Source: Euryodendron excelsum (Eukaryota; Streptophyta; Magnoliopsida; Ericales; Pentaphylacaceae). Taken from it: a DNA stretch of 64,000 nt. The DNA lies in NCBI GenBank assembly GCA_033060915.1, contig CM065393.1, positions 8,400,001 through 8,464,000 on the forward strand. The letters are read 5' to 3'. This document shows, one piece after another, positions 35,140 to 45,045 of this stretch (position 1 is its first letter; each line of letters starts with the position of its first letter). A program made the position numbers and the translations under genes. Below the pieces are notes generated by a model. That model made no database searches. It saw nothing but the letters and a program-made list of their open reading frames with translations, and was not told where the DNA came from.

Positions 35140-35366
35140 TGACAAGAATACCAATATTTCAAGAATAACAAGAGGACCAAGATTACGAGAATGACAAGAA
35201 GATCAAAATTTGAATCAATTTTCTGTGTCCTCCCCCTTCTAGTGCACCCTAAATATATAATATCTAACATTCTAAGTATAGTAACTTTACAGTCAATGAT
35301 TCCCCCTTGATTGGGCAATTATACAGCTCACACATAGACAAAAGGAAACTATGACCAGCCTTGATA
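35140..35366 (-). repeat. Copia 5' LTR (right)
   Basis: 227 bp, homologous along its length to 30699-30932. It carries a private insertion CCCCCTTCTAGTGCAC (about 35232-35247). In the sense direction it starts TATCAAGG and ends CTTGTCA. Confidence 0.9.
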
Positions 35367-35371
35367 CACAT

Positions 35372-35700
35372 GCACCAAGGAATTCATTATGGATGTGGGC
35401 AGTCAAAGCATCAACACTGGCATTTATTTTATTTGCATTTAGTGGTACGTGCCAAAAGCAATCCACCATTGTTGCAAACGGCCATGAAATCTAGCAAGAA
35501 ACTTATCAATGATAATTGGCAAAGTAGCACCTGGCTGAATAATTGTTATCGAGACCAATCATTCCTCTAATATTTGGCACAATATCTGGTCAATAATCTC
35601 AAGACCATATATCTCCATATGTTTAATTGGTTCTTCTTTTTAGAGATATTCAATTTTGGCAAACCAATCTTTGAGAAACTCCTTTTCGATTTAAGTTTGT
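35372..35700 (-). pseudogene. Endogenous pararetrovirus capsid fragment, upstream half
   Basis: Minus-strand frames read EPIKHMEIYGLEIIDQ (about 35620-35570), then ARFHGRLQQWW (about 35490) and HNEFLGA up to the Copia edge. This is the N-terminal-side capsid segment of a petuvirus/florendovirus-like member of Caulimoviridae. The reading resumes on the far side of the Copia element at 30698 with WDHY. Stops and frameshifts occur every 20-60 codons, so it is a fossil. Confidence 0.7.
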
Positions 35701-35799
35701 CCTTCTCTCATCTTAGAAAGAATTTGTCCAGGAACCGGATGACATAAGGATAGTGAAAACATATTATTGTGAGTTCCAAGGGGGATTTGATTCTCTATA

Positions 35800-36015
35800 G
35801 GTTCTTTCAGATTCAAAAATTGGTCATAACAAAAAATTGTCAGATGTGCAAAGCAAACTATCTGGACCCAGTTATTGTGGTCAAAGGTCTTCTTTATCCA
35901 GCAACTTCTCGATGGCCCAATTCTAGTGTTCATCCTTCAGACTTCACTCAACAAATACGCCATTGTATTTTGGATTATTATGACTCTTGGACTGATGATA
36001 TAATGGATTGATTCA
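35800..36015 (+). pseudogene. Endogenous pararetrovirus polyprotein fragment, opposite strand
   Basis: The plus-strand ORF contains VVKGLLYPATSRWPNSSVHP, then QIRHCILDYYDSWTDDIMD. I recognise this as resembling the region upstream of RT in petuvirus/florendovirus-type polyproteins, but less securely than the capsid and RT pieces. It is inverted relative to the adjacent capsid fragment. Confidence 0.5.
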
Positions 36016-36284
36016 AGATCATCCCATATATTAAGTGTATCTAAATCGTTATCCATATTCACGTGACAATTCATATAACTCTAACTAGCGGCATATGGAG
36101 CATGGTGTGAGTGTAATGTGTTAATACCAACATGAAAGAGGCGCCTGCCTGAAGATGCATGTGAAATAGATAATGAGAAGTCAACACGTATAATAAATAG
36201 AATAGTTATGAAAGGCGATGTAAAGTCTTGTCGTATTATATCACTTATGAAAAGTCAAAAGGCTAGGAGTCTAGCCTAGCTATG

Positions 36285-36720
36285 TGAAAAGTCTTGGCCA
36301 ACTTTTTCAATGATTGGATTGCATAAGTACATTTAGTACTCCAGGGAGGAGCATTCTTCTTAAGCTGAGCAGAAAGAGGTGTGTTGTAATTGGTAAGATT
36401 AGAGATAAAAATTAGCCATGTAATTTACTATACCAAGAAACTATTGAACCTATTTGTAAATGAGATTCTCATTAGGAAAATTTTCTAGTTGACTTGCATT
36501 GTAAGGCTGAAGCTAAAAATTCCCCTTTGAGATATGCATTCCAAGAAAATCAATTTTTGGCACCCCAATGATCGTTTTCTTTTCTGAAAGCTTAATGTCA
36601 TGTTGTTGAACCAACGAGTGGAATTTGACTAGAAGAGAAGCACGAGAATCAATAGCAGAAAAGAAAAGGAGGATATCATCAATGTAGATCAAGGCATTTG
36701 GCAAAAGGGGTGGACAAAGT
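36285..36720 (-). pseudogene. Endogenous pararetrovirus RT, C-terminal part
   Basis: Reads PNALIYIDDILLF with the catalytic YIDD, then KFHSLVQQHDIKLSEKK, KIDFLGMHISKGNF and, after stops, QFLGIVNYMANF and NAPPWSTKCTYAIQSLKK. The YIDD and LGMHIS forms are characteristic of Caulimoviridae RT rather than gypsy or copia. Stops at about 36510 and frameshifts break it, and it is head-to-head with the N-terminal RT fragment at 36745. Confidence 0.85.
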
Positions 36721-36744
36721 CTCTCATTTTTATTCTGTTGAAAC

Positions 36745-37200
36745 TCTCAATCCCATTCAAGACAGTATTATCTAGAGTTGTGCAAATTCTCATTCAGACT
36801 TTCTTTCAAAATGTTGTCATCCTTTATGGCATAACCCAGATTTTCTCATCTCTCTTTGTTTTGAAAGGGATGAGGACATTAATCCTACTAAGGCTACTCA
36901 TTGAGGAATGCATCCTAACTATTATCAATTGGCTCAACAAGAACTTGCTCAATTGCAAGAAGAATCCCAATGGGCATGTGAAGCTTTTTATGTAAACAAA
37001 AGAGTGACCAGGTTAGAGCAAAACTCATATTGGTAATCAATTACCAACCTGTAAATCATTTTCTTCAAGATGATAAATTTTCTCTTCCAAAGAGAGAAGT
37101 CATGTTCTAGCATCTACCTCAAGCGCAGTTGTTCTCCAAGTTTGATCTTAAAGCTGGTTTTTGGCAACTTGGCATTCTTCCTAAGGTGAAGAGACTTCCA
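36745..37200 (+). pseudogene. Endogenous pararetrovirus RT, N-terminal part
   Basis: The plus strand reads KCCHPLWHNPDFLISLCFER, NPTKATH, YYQLAQQELAQLQ, then directly ESQWACEAFYVNKR, INYQP, QDDKFSLPKRE and KFDLKAGFWQLGILP. The order matches Caulimoviridae RT, but about 7 residues between QLAQLQ and ESQWAC are missing, a stop follows KATH and several shifts follow VNKR. It is in the opposite orientation to the C-terminal RT piece, so the locus is rearranged. Confidence 0.85.
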
Positions 37201-38050
37201 AAGATTACGGTAAAAATTCTATCAATATTATGCCAAGATACTCTATAATTTGATACACCTAAGCCCTAATATAAAGGGTTGTCCCCAAATAAATAAAATT
37301 AACAAAACTCATTATAAAATCCTAATTATATAACTTGAACTCTTGCTTGTTGCCTCTTTCACGATTCCATCTCAGGCTTAGTGTACTCAAGAGAAGAATG
37401 CATGATGGTCTTCTTGCTATCTACATAGTAACATTACTTCTCCTTCAATGAGCATTTTATTTTCCCCTCCTTGCAAATTGGAGTCCAAAAGTAACTTTAA
37501 GAATTGGGAGAGTGAAATAATTTGAAGATACTGCCGAAATCTCTACTGTAGACTTTAAAAGGAAAAAAAATCACAGTATTAAAGATACTTTTGACGAGGA
37601 AGGACTAAAGAAGAATTCCTTTTATACCCGGGGAGGAAATACACTCGGATGAGGACGATGTTGACTTTTCTGCCCCCTTCTTTTATGTTTCTGGATTGTC
37701 ATGTAAAGTGCTTAATCAACCCAAATAACAATACTTGGAGGACTGTCTGCCCTCCCATGCAAGTTAAATTTCTAAATGCTAGAATTTCCACTTCATCCTC
37801 CATAGATATTTTCATCATTTATTTCATCAAGGCAGATATCTATACACCTTTCTTGGGGTTTCTCCTTCCTTTTTGTTTGCATATGGATAAAGAGGGGAGG
37901 ACATGAGGGAAAGGGAGGGAACAGTAGCATCTATTTGGTTCCTGTGCTAGTTTCTTAATGACAATTTTATAGTTTTCTTTTTAATAGCTTTTTGTTTCTA
38001 ATTTGTTAATCTTGTGTTATAGCTCATCTTTGCTCTGAATGCATCTACAG
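37201..38050. other. End of intron 7, nothing recognised
   Basis: A plus ORF at 37649-37906 has no recognisable motif. A T-rich tract and CTACAG at 38045-38050 form the exon 8 acceptor. Confidence 0.5.
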
Positions 38051-38133
38051 ATTCAAGAATAAGTGACAGAACTTGTTCTACTGCCAAAGAAGTGATTGAA
38101 CTGAGACCCGAACCAAATGCTAATGTGTAAAAG
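38051..38133 (+). pseudogene. KAKU4-like exon 8, with stop
   Basis: Acceptor GCATCTACAG, donor GTTGAC at 38134. It reads SRISDRTCSTAKEVIELRPE then PNANV, in phase with exon 7, and meets TAA at 38128-38130. Exon 9 needs a different phase. A single lost base near 38125 would explain both the stop and the phase mismatch, so this is probably one lesion. Confidence 0.65.
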
Positions 38134-38220
38134 GTTGACCGATTCCATTCCTTTTATTGATACATTTTAGTGAATTAAATCCACATCATGCTGGCTTTCT
38201 TTTGTCTAGTTTGTCTACAG

Positions 38221-38531
38221 GAGCTATAGAACAAAACCCTAGATCTTTAGATGATAAGAACGCAGATCCAATCAGTTCAAGCTATGACGACTTGGCTAAT
38301 AGTGCCCCTGTGGAGGAGACCTGTGAACTCTTGAGTGAAGCTTCCGTTGGGGTCCTAATTGTAAATGAAACTGTTAGCATTACAAGTGGCTCTCATAACA
38401 GTTCTAGCATGAAATTGACTTAACTAGATCCGAAACACGACTTCACAGGCAAAACCAACAATAGGGTTAAGAAGCGACAGGGAAGGAAACCATGCAGCTA
38501 CAACAGAAAAAGCCAGGGAAGGGTTAGATGA
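38221..38531 (+). pseudogene. KAKU4-like last exon, premature stop then basic C-terminus
   Basis: Acceptor TTGTCTACAG. It reads EQNPRSLDDKNADPISSSYD, then EETCELLSEASV, NETVSITSGSHNSSSMKLT and TAA at 38421-38423. The same frame continues LDPKHDFTGK, KKRQGRKPCSYNRKSQGR and ends at TGA 38529-38531. The basic arginine-rich end is the expected KAKU4-family C-terminus, so the TAA, in a position compatible with a CAA-to-TAA change, removes it. Confidence 0.72.
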
Positions 38532-38800
38532 GGTGAAATTGTGTTTTTGTTCTTCCTTGCATTAGGTTATGCCTACTGTAGAGTAGCCTAGATAGGGTAT
38601 TTTTCTTCGCACGATGTACGTGTACGCTAGGCTGTTGGAAGAATTGATGTTCTATTGCTGTGCTCGAATTAGAATGTGCTTTTGATGTGTACAATATTTT
38701 GCCAAGAGCTTCTGTTTTTTATTGTTCATCCAGTTGTCGATCTTGAGATTTTTCATGAGGTACCAGTTTGAAGCTTGCACATAAATGCCATTAGATTGTT
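38532..38800 (+). other. Probable 3' UTR relic
   Basis: T-rich sequence immediately downstream of the last exon, with pyrimidine runs and a TGTACAATATTTTG segment of the kind seen in plant 3' UTRs. No clear poly(A) signal was fixed. Confidence 0.4.
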
Positions 38801-41284
38801 TGGCAAAAGGCCATCATAACTAGTTTTTCTCTCTTTTCTTTTCTCCTAGTTAGTTGATAGGTGTGGATGGTTTGACATTGAGACTTTTAATACAAATTAA
38901 AAAATAGGTAATGTTATATAACCAAAAAATTTGTACAGAATGATATGGTTGAATGAGAGTTTTTCACTTTAAAACAAAACACTAATTATAATAGTTCTTA
39001 ATTACAAATATGTTGTCACTGCATCATTCAGTTGAGGTGAGATTTTCTGTACAAGATTTTAAAAAAAAATTAGCACTTTTTGTACCCTCAAAAGATAATC
39101 TCGGCCACCACCCAAATACTTGCTTGGGTCTTGTCTATGATTGGTTAATGAACCAAGCTCGAGATGAGTGAGTTATTGGTTAACATAGATTCGATAATAG
39201 CTAGCTCGCAAGGGGGGCCTCATGCAAGTGATGGATACTGCAGGGATAGGTAGTGTATGTACGAACAGACCACCCGAGGGGGGAGTTGATGAGTCTTCAT
39301 CATGATATATGCATGGTGATATATATGGAGAAACTAATCCATGCTGTCTCTTCTGCTCAAGCTTTGGTAGTAGGCTGTACAGTAGTGCGATTCAATCGGA
39401 TATATAACAGCACCTTTACATATATTTATTAATTACCAATAATAATATTGAATTTGAAAATATACTTCCTTCGATCTCTTTCAATTTTAATAAAATTTTG
39501 ACTTTACATTCTTAAATAATTTATCGCACGATTTCTCAACTTCTCCTTTCGACAAAGTTCCTAGTTATTTCTTTTCAATAGTATTTTGTTACGTAAATAT
39601 TGTATTTCTTTTTTTTTTTTTTACCTTATTCAAAATCTCTCCTACATTTAATATACCTTTATTGTCAATTCTACAATAAAACTTGTCCAATAAAACCTAA
39701 TACCCTTTTTTTTTTTCCATACTGATGATTAGTAATATGACAATGTTGTCCTTGCTAATATACTTGTTTTGACCCCTCATTGTTCTTGACTTATAACCAT
39801 AATAAACTATAATATCATTTTGTTGATGCCTTATTTTCACATCACCCAACCAACGCACCAACGCAGACTTAAGTCCTACCCAAAGAAGCTTAAGAGAGTT
39901 CAATTGACAAGAAATTGGATTAAATTTAGCTCATTTTTTTATGATTTAGGCTTGGCCAAGCCCATTGTGGCCCATTTCTAGGATGTTTAAACGGCTAGGT
40001 GGATTGGTTGGCAAAGGTACGAGACGTTGTTATTCACCTTAGCAACTTTAGCAAATGTACCTTTAGACATTAGTTGGGTTGTTTTAATTGAATATACTTA
40101 TGCATTCACTTTCTTGAGATTCTGTTCCAAGGCTTAAGCATGGTTTCTCAACCAGCGGACTGTAATCACATATTACACACCCTAGATATTACTTTTTATT
40201 GAATATAAATTATAAAGGCATTTGATGTAATACCCACCCTAGGTGTTACGTAAAATCTTATCTATGATGGTCTTACATTTGGTGTGCCTTTTAAATAGCA
40301 TATTTTTCTGCTTTGGTGAAAAGGATATATATATATATATATATATATGATATTTCTATTGATGCATTGAACTCCTGGTAGGGGAATGACATGAACTTAC
40401 AATAGTGACACTTGTTAAACTTGAGTATATGTTTCAGCACTTCGAATGAATTGTGCTCCAATGTAAGAGATATGTAGTAGGCTATTTTGTCTAAATAAAA
40501 CAAATGTTTTATACATGCAATGTTTGTGTTTATGTGACTACTTCTTTTATTGAATTAATTTTTGAGCATGAAAATGGAAGAAAAATCAAGTCTCATGTGT
40601 GCTTGTTTAGAGAAGTTATGGGCATTTCAATGAGACTTGCCTAATTAGCTTAATATTCTTTGAATCCCTAATCTAGGTGTCTAATGAATTACATTAATAA
40701 CTAATATATTCTGAAGTGGGAGATTAATCGTGATTAGTTAAATAAGGTAAAATAGGAATGATTAGTATAAGTGTGATTGATTAACCTTAAGTAACACTAG
40801 GTGATACTAAGTGTAGTTATCAAAGGAGGGTTAGTTTACTTATCCTTAAACATGGTTAATTAGTGTTAATGATCCAAATTAATTAGGATGACTCATAAGG
40901 TGGTATTTCAAGCATGACATATGTCCCTATACACACATGTTATGTCTCTATTTCACAAGAAAATAAATAATAAAAGGGAGAGAAATAGAGAGAGCAGCTT
41001 GTGCAGATTTCTAGTGTTTGTTTTTAAGAGAAAATGAAGGAAATAAGAGGGAAAGAGAGAAGAAGGGAAATCTAAAGGGAATTGCATAAACTCAGACCGA
41101 AGGTAAGATTTCTTATTTAAGCTTAATTCCTTCTTTTTAATTAGAAGAAACTAATCTTACTCACAAGATAAGATAAGATTTGTATCTGACTTTGATTGAA
41201 ATGGGAGAACAACATTAGATGAGTAGACCATAACTTGAAAGACTTAAATTTGATGTTATATCGCCTTGTTTGAGTAAGACTAAT
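38801..41284. other. Intergenic AT-rich region
   Basis: Holds a (TA)n microsatellite at 40325-40348 and poly(T) runs at about 39608-39622. A possible Stowaway-like start (ACTTCCTTCGATC, about 39464) has no matched second end. No gene recognised; ORFs here are short and without domains. Confidence 0.5.
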
Positions 41285-41640
41285 GTGTTAGTCCAGGTGG
41301 CAACCCAAGAGGGGAGTTGAATTGGGTTTAACAAATAATTTTAGAATTAAAAATTCTAACTAAATATTCAAACAAATATTAATCAACCAATAATATGTTG
41401 TAAATAAACACAAGTAATTTAAACTATAAAGTAAAAGAGATAGAGAAAAGAGAATACGACACCAAGATTTATCATGGTTCGACTTCAACTGCAAAGTCTA
41501 CGTCCACTTTCCAAGGCTCCTTCATCGAGATTTTTCTCCACTATATCCAAATAGTAGATACAGCCACTAGCCTTTTAACTCAGGCGCTAGTCTTGCTTTA
41601 CAACTAGTTTTTTTCCCATATGCTATTCACACCCATCCAA
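41285..41640. repeat. Dispersed repeat, copy 1 (pairs with 61.1 kb)
   Basis: TGTTAGTCCAGGTGGCAACC through AACTAGTTTT matches 61109-61461 over about 350 bp in the same order, including TTCAAACAAATATTAAT and CAAAGTCTACGTCCA. The sequence from 41640 to about 42900 may belong to the same longer element. The class is unknown. Confidence 0.85.
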
Positions 41641-42041
41641 CTAGTTTTTACACAGGTGCTAATCACACTCAATCAAGTAATCTCTCACTTTAGCTAGTTT
41701 TTATACAAATGCTAGTCACACCCAATCCATAGCTAGTCTTTCCCTTATAAAAAGAAAGAACAATAGTACAACCACTCTTGCTTACAAATGCATTCTCTCA
41801 AAAAATAGATATGCCAATGAAGCTCTCAAAACATTACAAGATAAACGACAATTAAGCTCTCAAAGACTTTGTAGGATGAATATCACTTTTATGAACAAAC
41901 TCTTGTTACTCTTGTTGTTCTTCATTACTCCTTAAGTGTATATCTATTTATAAATGAATATTAAAGGCTAATTTATAGATTCAAATGACTTTTGAGCCGT
42001 TGGAGAGCTTTTAAAACAATTCTTCTCATTGAGCAAGTTAC

Positions 42042-42610
42042 TGCCATATTTGTTGTTGAATTTCTAATCAGATGGTTTCACTTCCACCTTGATTTTCTCT
42101 TTGATAACGTTCGAATTTGAAAATGAATATAACAGAAAAGTTGTAGACATGACAATCACCTTTTTAGAAGCTCAATAATCAAGTCGATTCAATGGTTAGA
42201 TCAAAAGTTATGATCAAATTACTCGAATTATCTCCCAACTGGCATATTTGAATTTCTACACAGATGCCTTCACTTCTAGCTCGATTTTAGCCTTTAAAAC
42301 GTTCGAATTTGAAAGCTATAATACAAAAGTTGTAGACATAGAAGTTAACTTTTTCCAACCTTAAGAATCAAGTCGATCCAATGGTCAGATCAAAAGTTAT
42401 GATCAAAATACTCAAACTGTCTCCTAATTGGCATATTTGAATTTCTGCAGATTTGTCTTCACTTCCACCTTGATTTTGTCCCTTATAATGTTCAATTTTG
42501 AAAATGTATATAGGAGAAAGGTTTTATACATGAAAGTTAGCTTTTCATAACTTCAAGAATTAGATCAATCCAACAGTTGGATCAAAAAATATAGGCAGAA
42601 TATTATGACT
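42042..42610. repeat. Three tandem ~190 bp units
   Basis: Units start TG(C/G)CATATTTG at 42042, 42240 and 42429 (198 and 189 bp). Each contains TTCACTTC-A-CT-GATTTT, an AACGTTCGAATTTGAAA-like block, GTTGTAGACAT and GATCAAAAGTTATGATCAAA. Confidence 0.85.
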
Positions 42611-43268
42611 GTATCATAGGATATAGTTTCATCAAATTTTCAACCTTAGAAAAATAATATGTCCGCTAATTTTCTTCCTTAAATCAAGTTTCCTTCAAAC
42701 ATGATTGTCAAGGATTTAGATATTACTTTCCAAGTCTTGATCTCTCTTTCAAGTACTTCATAATCCTACAAAACTTTATTACACCAAGTACACCAAAGAT
42801 TAAAAGCATTGAATATATTTAATCAAGAAAACATTTATAAATCAAAGTAAGTTATCATCAAAACTATATATAAAATTCTATATGAATAAACTTAGGGCTA
42901 ACATCCTAAACTTGGCAACCTTCATAGGGCTAGGCAGCGAGAGATTGTCTCTCGTGAATTCCTTAGTCTTGGAGTGGATGGTCTGCCTTTGACTAGATCG
43001 AGGAGGGGATTAGTTGAGGTGAGTGTAAGGTGGCCTAGACACCCCTGACAAAATTGAATTACTTGTACATATTCCCATTGTATGGTTAACAAAATGAAAA
43101 AAATTATATATAATTTTCTTAACAAATACCTATTCATTTTCTTCTTATTTTTCTCATCCAACCAAAAAACATAAACAAATTTAGGTTATTTCCTTTAATT
43201 TTCTCTTCATATCTTTCCCCTTCATTTTCCTTTCTCTCCACAAATTCAAGATTTAGACAGGGCATAAA
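42611..43268. other. Non-coding, nothing further recognised
   Basis: Sequence at 43160-43262 resembles one end of the foldback element at 44.35 kb (CATTTTCCTTTCTCTCC, then ACAAATTCAAGATTTAGAC). No coding feature. Confidence 0.45.
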
Positions 43269-43377
43269 GGTTGAGGAATTTAGGAGGCTTCATATGTACA
43301 TATCTAAACCAAAGATATAAATAAACATTTTGGTTGAGGAATTTAGGAGGCTTCATATGTATCTAAACCAAAGATAT
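43269..43377. repeat. 63 bp tandem duplication
   Basis: GGTTGAGGAATTTAGGAGGC begins at 43269 and again at 43332. The second copy lacks four bases (ACAT) and ends at the target duplication of the element that follows. Confidence 0.9.
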
Positions 43378-44271
43378 ATAGAATGAAAAATCAATCGTTT
43401 CGGACTGTAACGGCCGTTACGTAACGGTAATGTTAGGCAACTCTACCGTTACATAAGTTTTGTAACGGAAAAGTTCAGGTCACACCAATAACGGTCGATA
43501 CGGCATCGTAACGCGATAGTAACCGTGACACCGTTATGGCGACTTAAGGGCCACTACATTCCATTAACAGTGAATCAGAAGCTTGATTTTTCAGGGAGTA
43601 AAAACTGGATCTCTATTAGAAATGAAAAGAGAAGAGAAAGAGATGTGGTTTTCTTAAAAAACAGAGAGAGAATAAATTCTCAATCTTCCATTGGCAGTTG
43701 GTAGCCTTCAACCTTTGACCTTATGAAGATCATCATTGTCGATGCTGGATAGAATCACCTTCTTGGCTTCTCAAGTTCCCACGCTTCCTGTTTTCTCTCT
43801 CGATCAGTTGCTTGCCCTTCACTAATCTGATTGGTTGCCCCAAAAGACCTTATCTCTCTGGGTCAAATGGTTTCCCAAGATAAGAGACCTAACCCAAACA
43901 CAGTTATCTATTGGATTGTTCAATATAAAATATCTTAAAATTATCTAATATTGGATTCTTAACCTAAGTTACCTATGAGAGTAGTGTAGTTAAAGAGTTA
44001 AATAAATAGTTTTGTATATATATATATAAATATACAAATAATAAAGTACTACTAATATTATAAATAACATATAGTTATATAAGTATTATTTTACCATAAT
44101 AATGATAAATAGTGCACAATATTGGATAATAATAAGTTTCACAAAGTTTGTCTAACAAAAAAATTCGCGATTGCAGCAACCATGTCCCGCTACGTAACAT
44201 CTGCGATGCCTGCGTCCGTTACACCGTGACCATCACCGTGTCTTGGTCCGCGACTGCGATTTAGTTCTATG
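43378..44271. mobile_element. Mutator-like non-autonomous DNA element, 894 bp
   Basis: Flanked by identical 9 bp duplications CAAAGATAT at 43369-43377 and 44272-44280. The ends are degenerate inverted repeats: ATAGAATGAAAAATC at the left against ATAGAACTAAATCGC from the right on the other strand, followed on both sides by CpG-rich sequence with repeated GTAACGG-type motifs. A 9 bp duplication is typical of Mutator-like elements. It has no transposase. Confidence 0.68.
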
Positions 44272-44345
44272 CAAAGATATAAATAAATGTTTTTGAGAAG
44301 AATAACAGCACCATCTTTCACTAGACATGAACTCTCTTCTAGCTA

Positions 44346-44530
44346 AACTCGTACGTTGTGTTTGGATCAAGAATTTGGTGATGGGAAAGAAAAAGATAAG
44401 GAAAATGAAAATGAAAGGGAAAACAAAACAAAACATGAAAGAGAAATTTTCTCTCTTTCCTTCACCTTTTCATTTTCCTTTGCTTTTTTCTTGATAAATC
44501 CGGGTTCCAAACGTAGCATTAGTCATTGTA
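44346..44530. mobile_element. Foldback MITE-like element, ~185 bp
   Basis: The left arm GTTTGGATCAAGAATTTG followed by an A/G-rich run pairs with the right arm, whose complement starts GTTTGGAACCCGGATTTATC followed by AAGGAAAATGAAAA. The whole unit could fold into one hairpin. Related ends occur near 27.3 kb and 43.2 kb. Confidence 0.6.
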
Positions 44531-44886
44531 ATTATAAGGAAAAACTTCCATTGACTTCGTCCAAGGTTTTAGAATTCGGGTTTAGGCTAGTAGATCCCCT
44601 AATGTAAATAATATATGTAGGAAAACTTTTTGGAAGTTCAAATTTCATGCAAACCAAAATAGAATTAGAAACCCTAAAAACAGAGTTGCTAACAATCAGC
44701 AATTATGTGGCTATACCCTAAGGGCTTGTCATCATTCTTTCCTCTGCAGGCAACCATGGATCCAGTAGACAACCATTGGCATTCTGCAGAACATAGCACC
44801 AATTACTGATACTAATTATCTGTCTCATAATAGAAATTTGCAATCTTGGCTAAAATAGGTAGCCTAGATATGAAAAAGAAACTTAC

Positions 44887-45045
44887 CGCAGTGACCCCAA
44901 AAGGAATCTGGGAAAGAGGGCGCAGAAACATAGGGTGCACCTTGTTCCGGCCACCATCATTAGGACTGTAAGCTCTGTATCCTTGTCCAGATTGCCAATT
45001 CCCTAGAGTCGGCATTGACATGAAATTGTTAGTGCTGATGGTCAT
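44887..45045 (-). CDS. Candidate first coding exon of an unidentified gene or gene relic
   Basis: 53 codons from ATG (45043-45045) to a perfect GTAAGT donor (44886-44881). It reads MTISTNNFMSMPTLGNW, RAYSPNDGGRNKVHP and LRPLSQIPFGVTA. An in-frame TAG lies two codons upstream of the ATG, supporting this start if it is a first exon. The composition is protein-like for such an AT-rich region. I do not recognise the family and found no convincing second exon downstream, so it may be an isolated relic. Confidence 0.4.

Larger units (their letters stand above)
30699..35366 (-). mobile_element. Ty1/copia LTR retrotransposon, full-length but degenerate, 4,668 bp
   Basis: Both LTRs, PBS, PPT and all coding domains are present in minus orientation, in the order gag, protease, integrase, RT, RNase H. 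It is flanked by CCCAT (30694-30698) and CACAT (35367-35371), a 5 bp target duplication with one mismatch. The LTRs differ by scattered substitutions and two indels, so the insertion is not recent. Frameshifts and stops occur in every domain. It sits inside the capsid region of an endogenous pararetrovirus. Confidence 0.92.
8928..38531 (+). pseudogene. KAKU4-like gene, decayed, nine exons recognised, N-terminus missing
   Basis: Nine exon remnants lie in order on the plus strand and together follow the C-terminal two thirds of a plant KAKU4-like protein, as far as I recognise the family. KAKU4 associates with the inner nuclear membrane and the CRWN-type lamina and affects nuclear shape (established knowledge). 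Landmarks in order: SETKRVIEKLLMQE, EECDRLIKIINSRAIDGS, KAAMEAKQWLEEKK, GSPVDMAKLYMRAHPPWAS, RVRSEATEDMLK and a basic end QGRKPCSYNRK. Most introns keep GT and AG. Lesions: two frameshifts in exon 1, one in exon 4, one in exon 5, one in exon 8, no GT donor after exon 4, and a TAA at 38421-38423. Introns are swollen to several kilobases by repeats. I infer a non-processed pseudogene. Alternatives are assembly indels or a related NUP1-type nucleoporin. Confidence 0.75.

Noticed and set aside
36061..36285. Viral RNase H expected after the RT C-terminal fragment
   Set aside because: No RNase H motif could be read in any frame, so it was not annotated.
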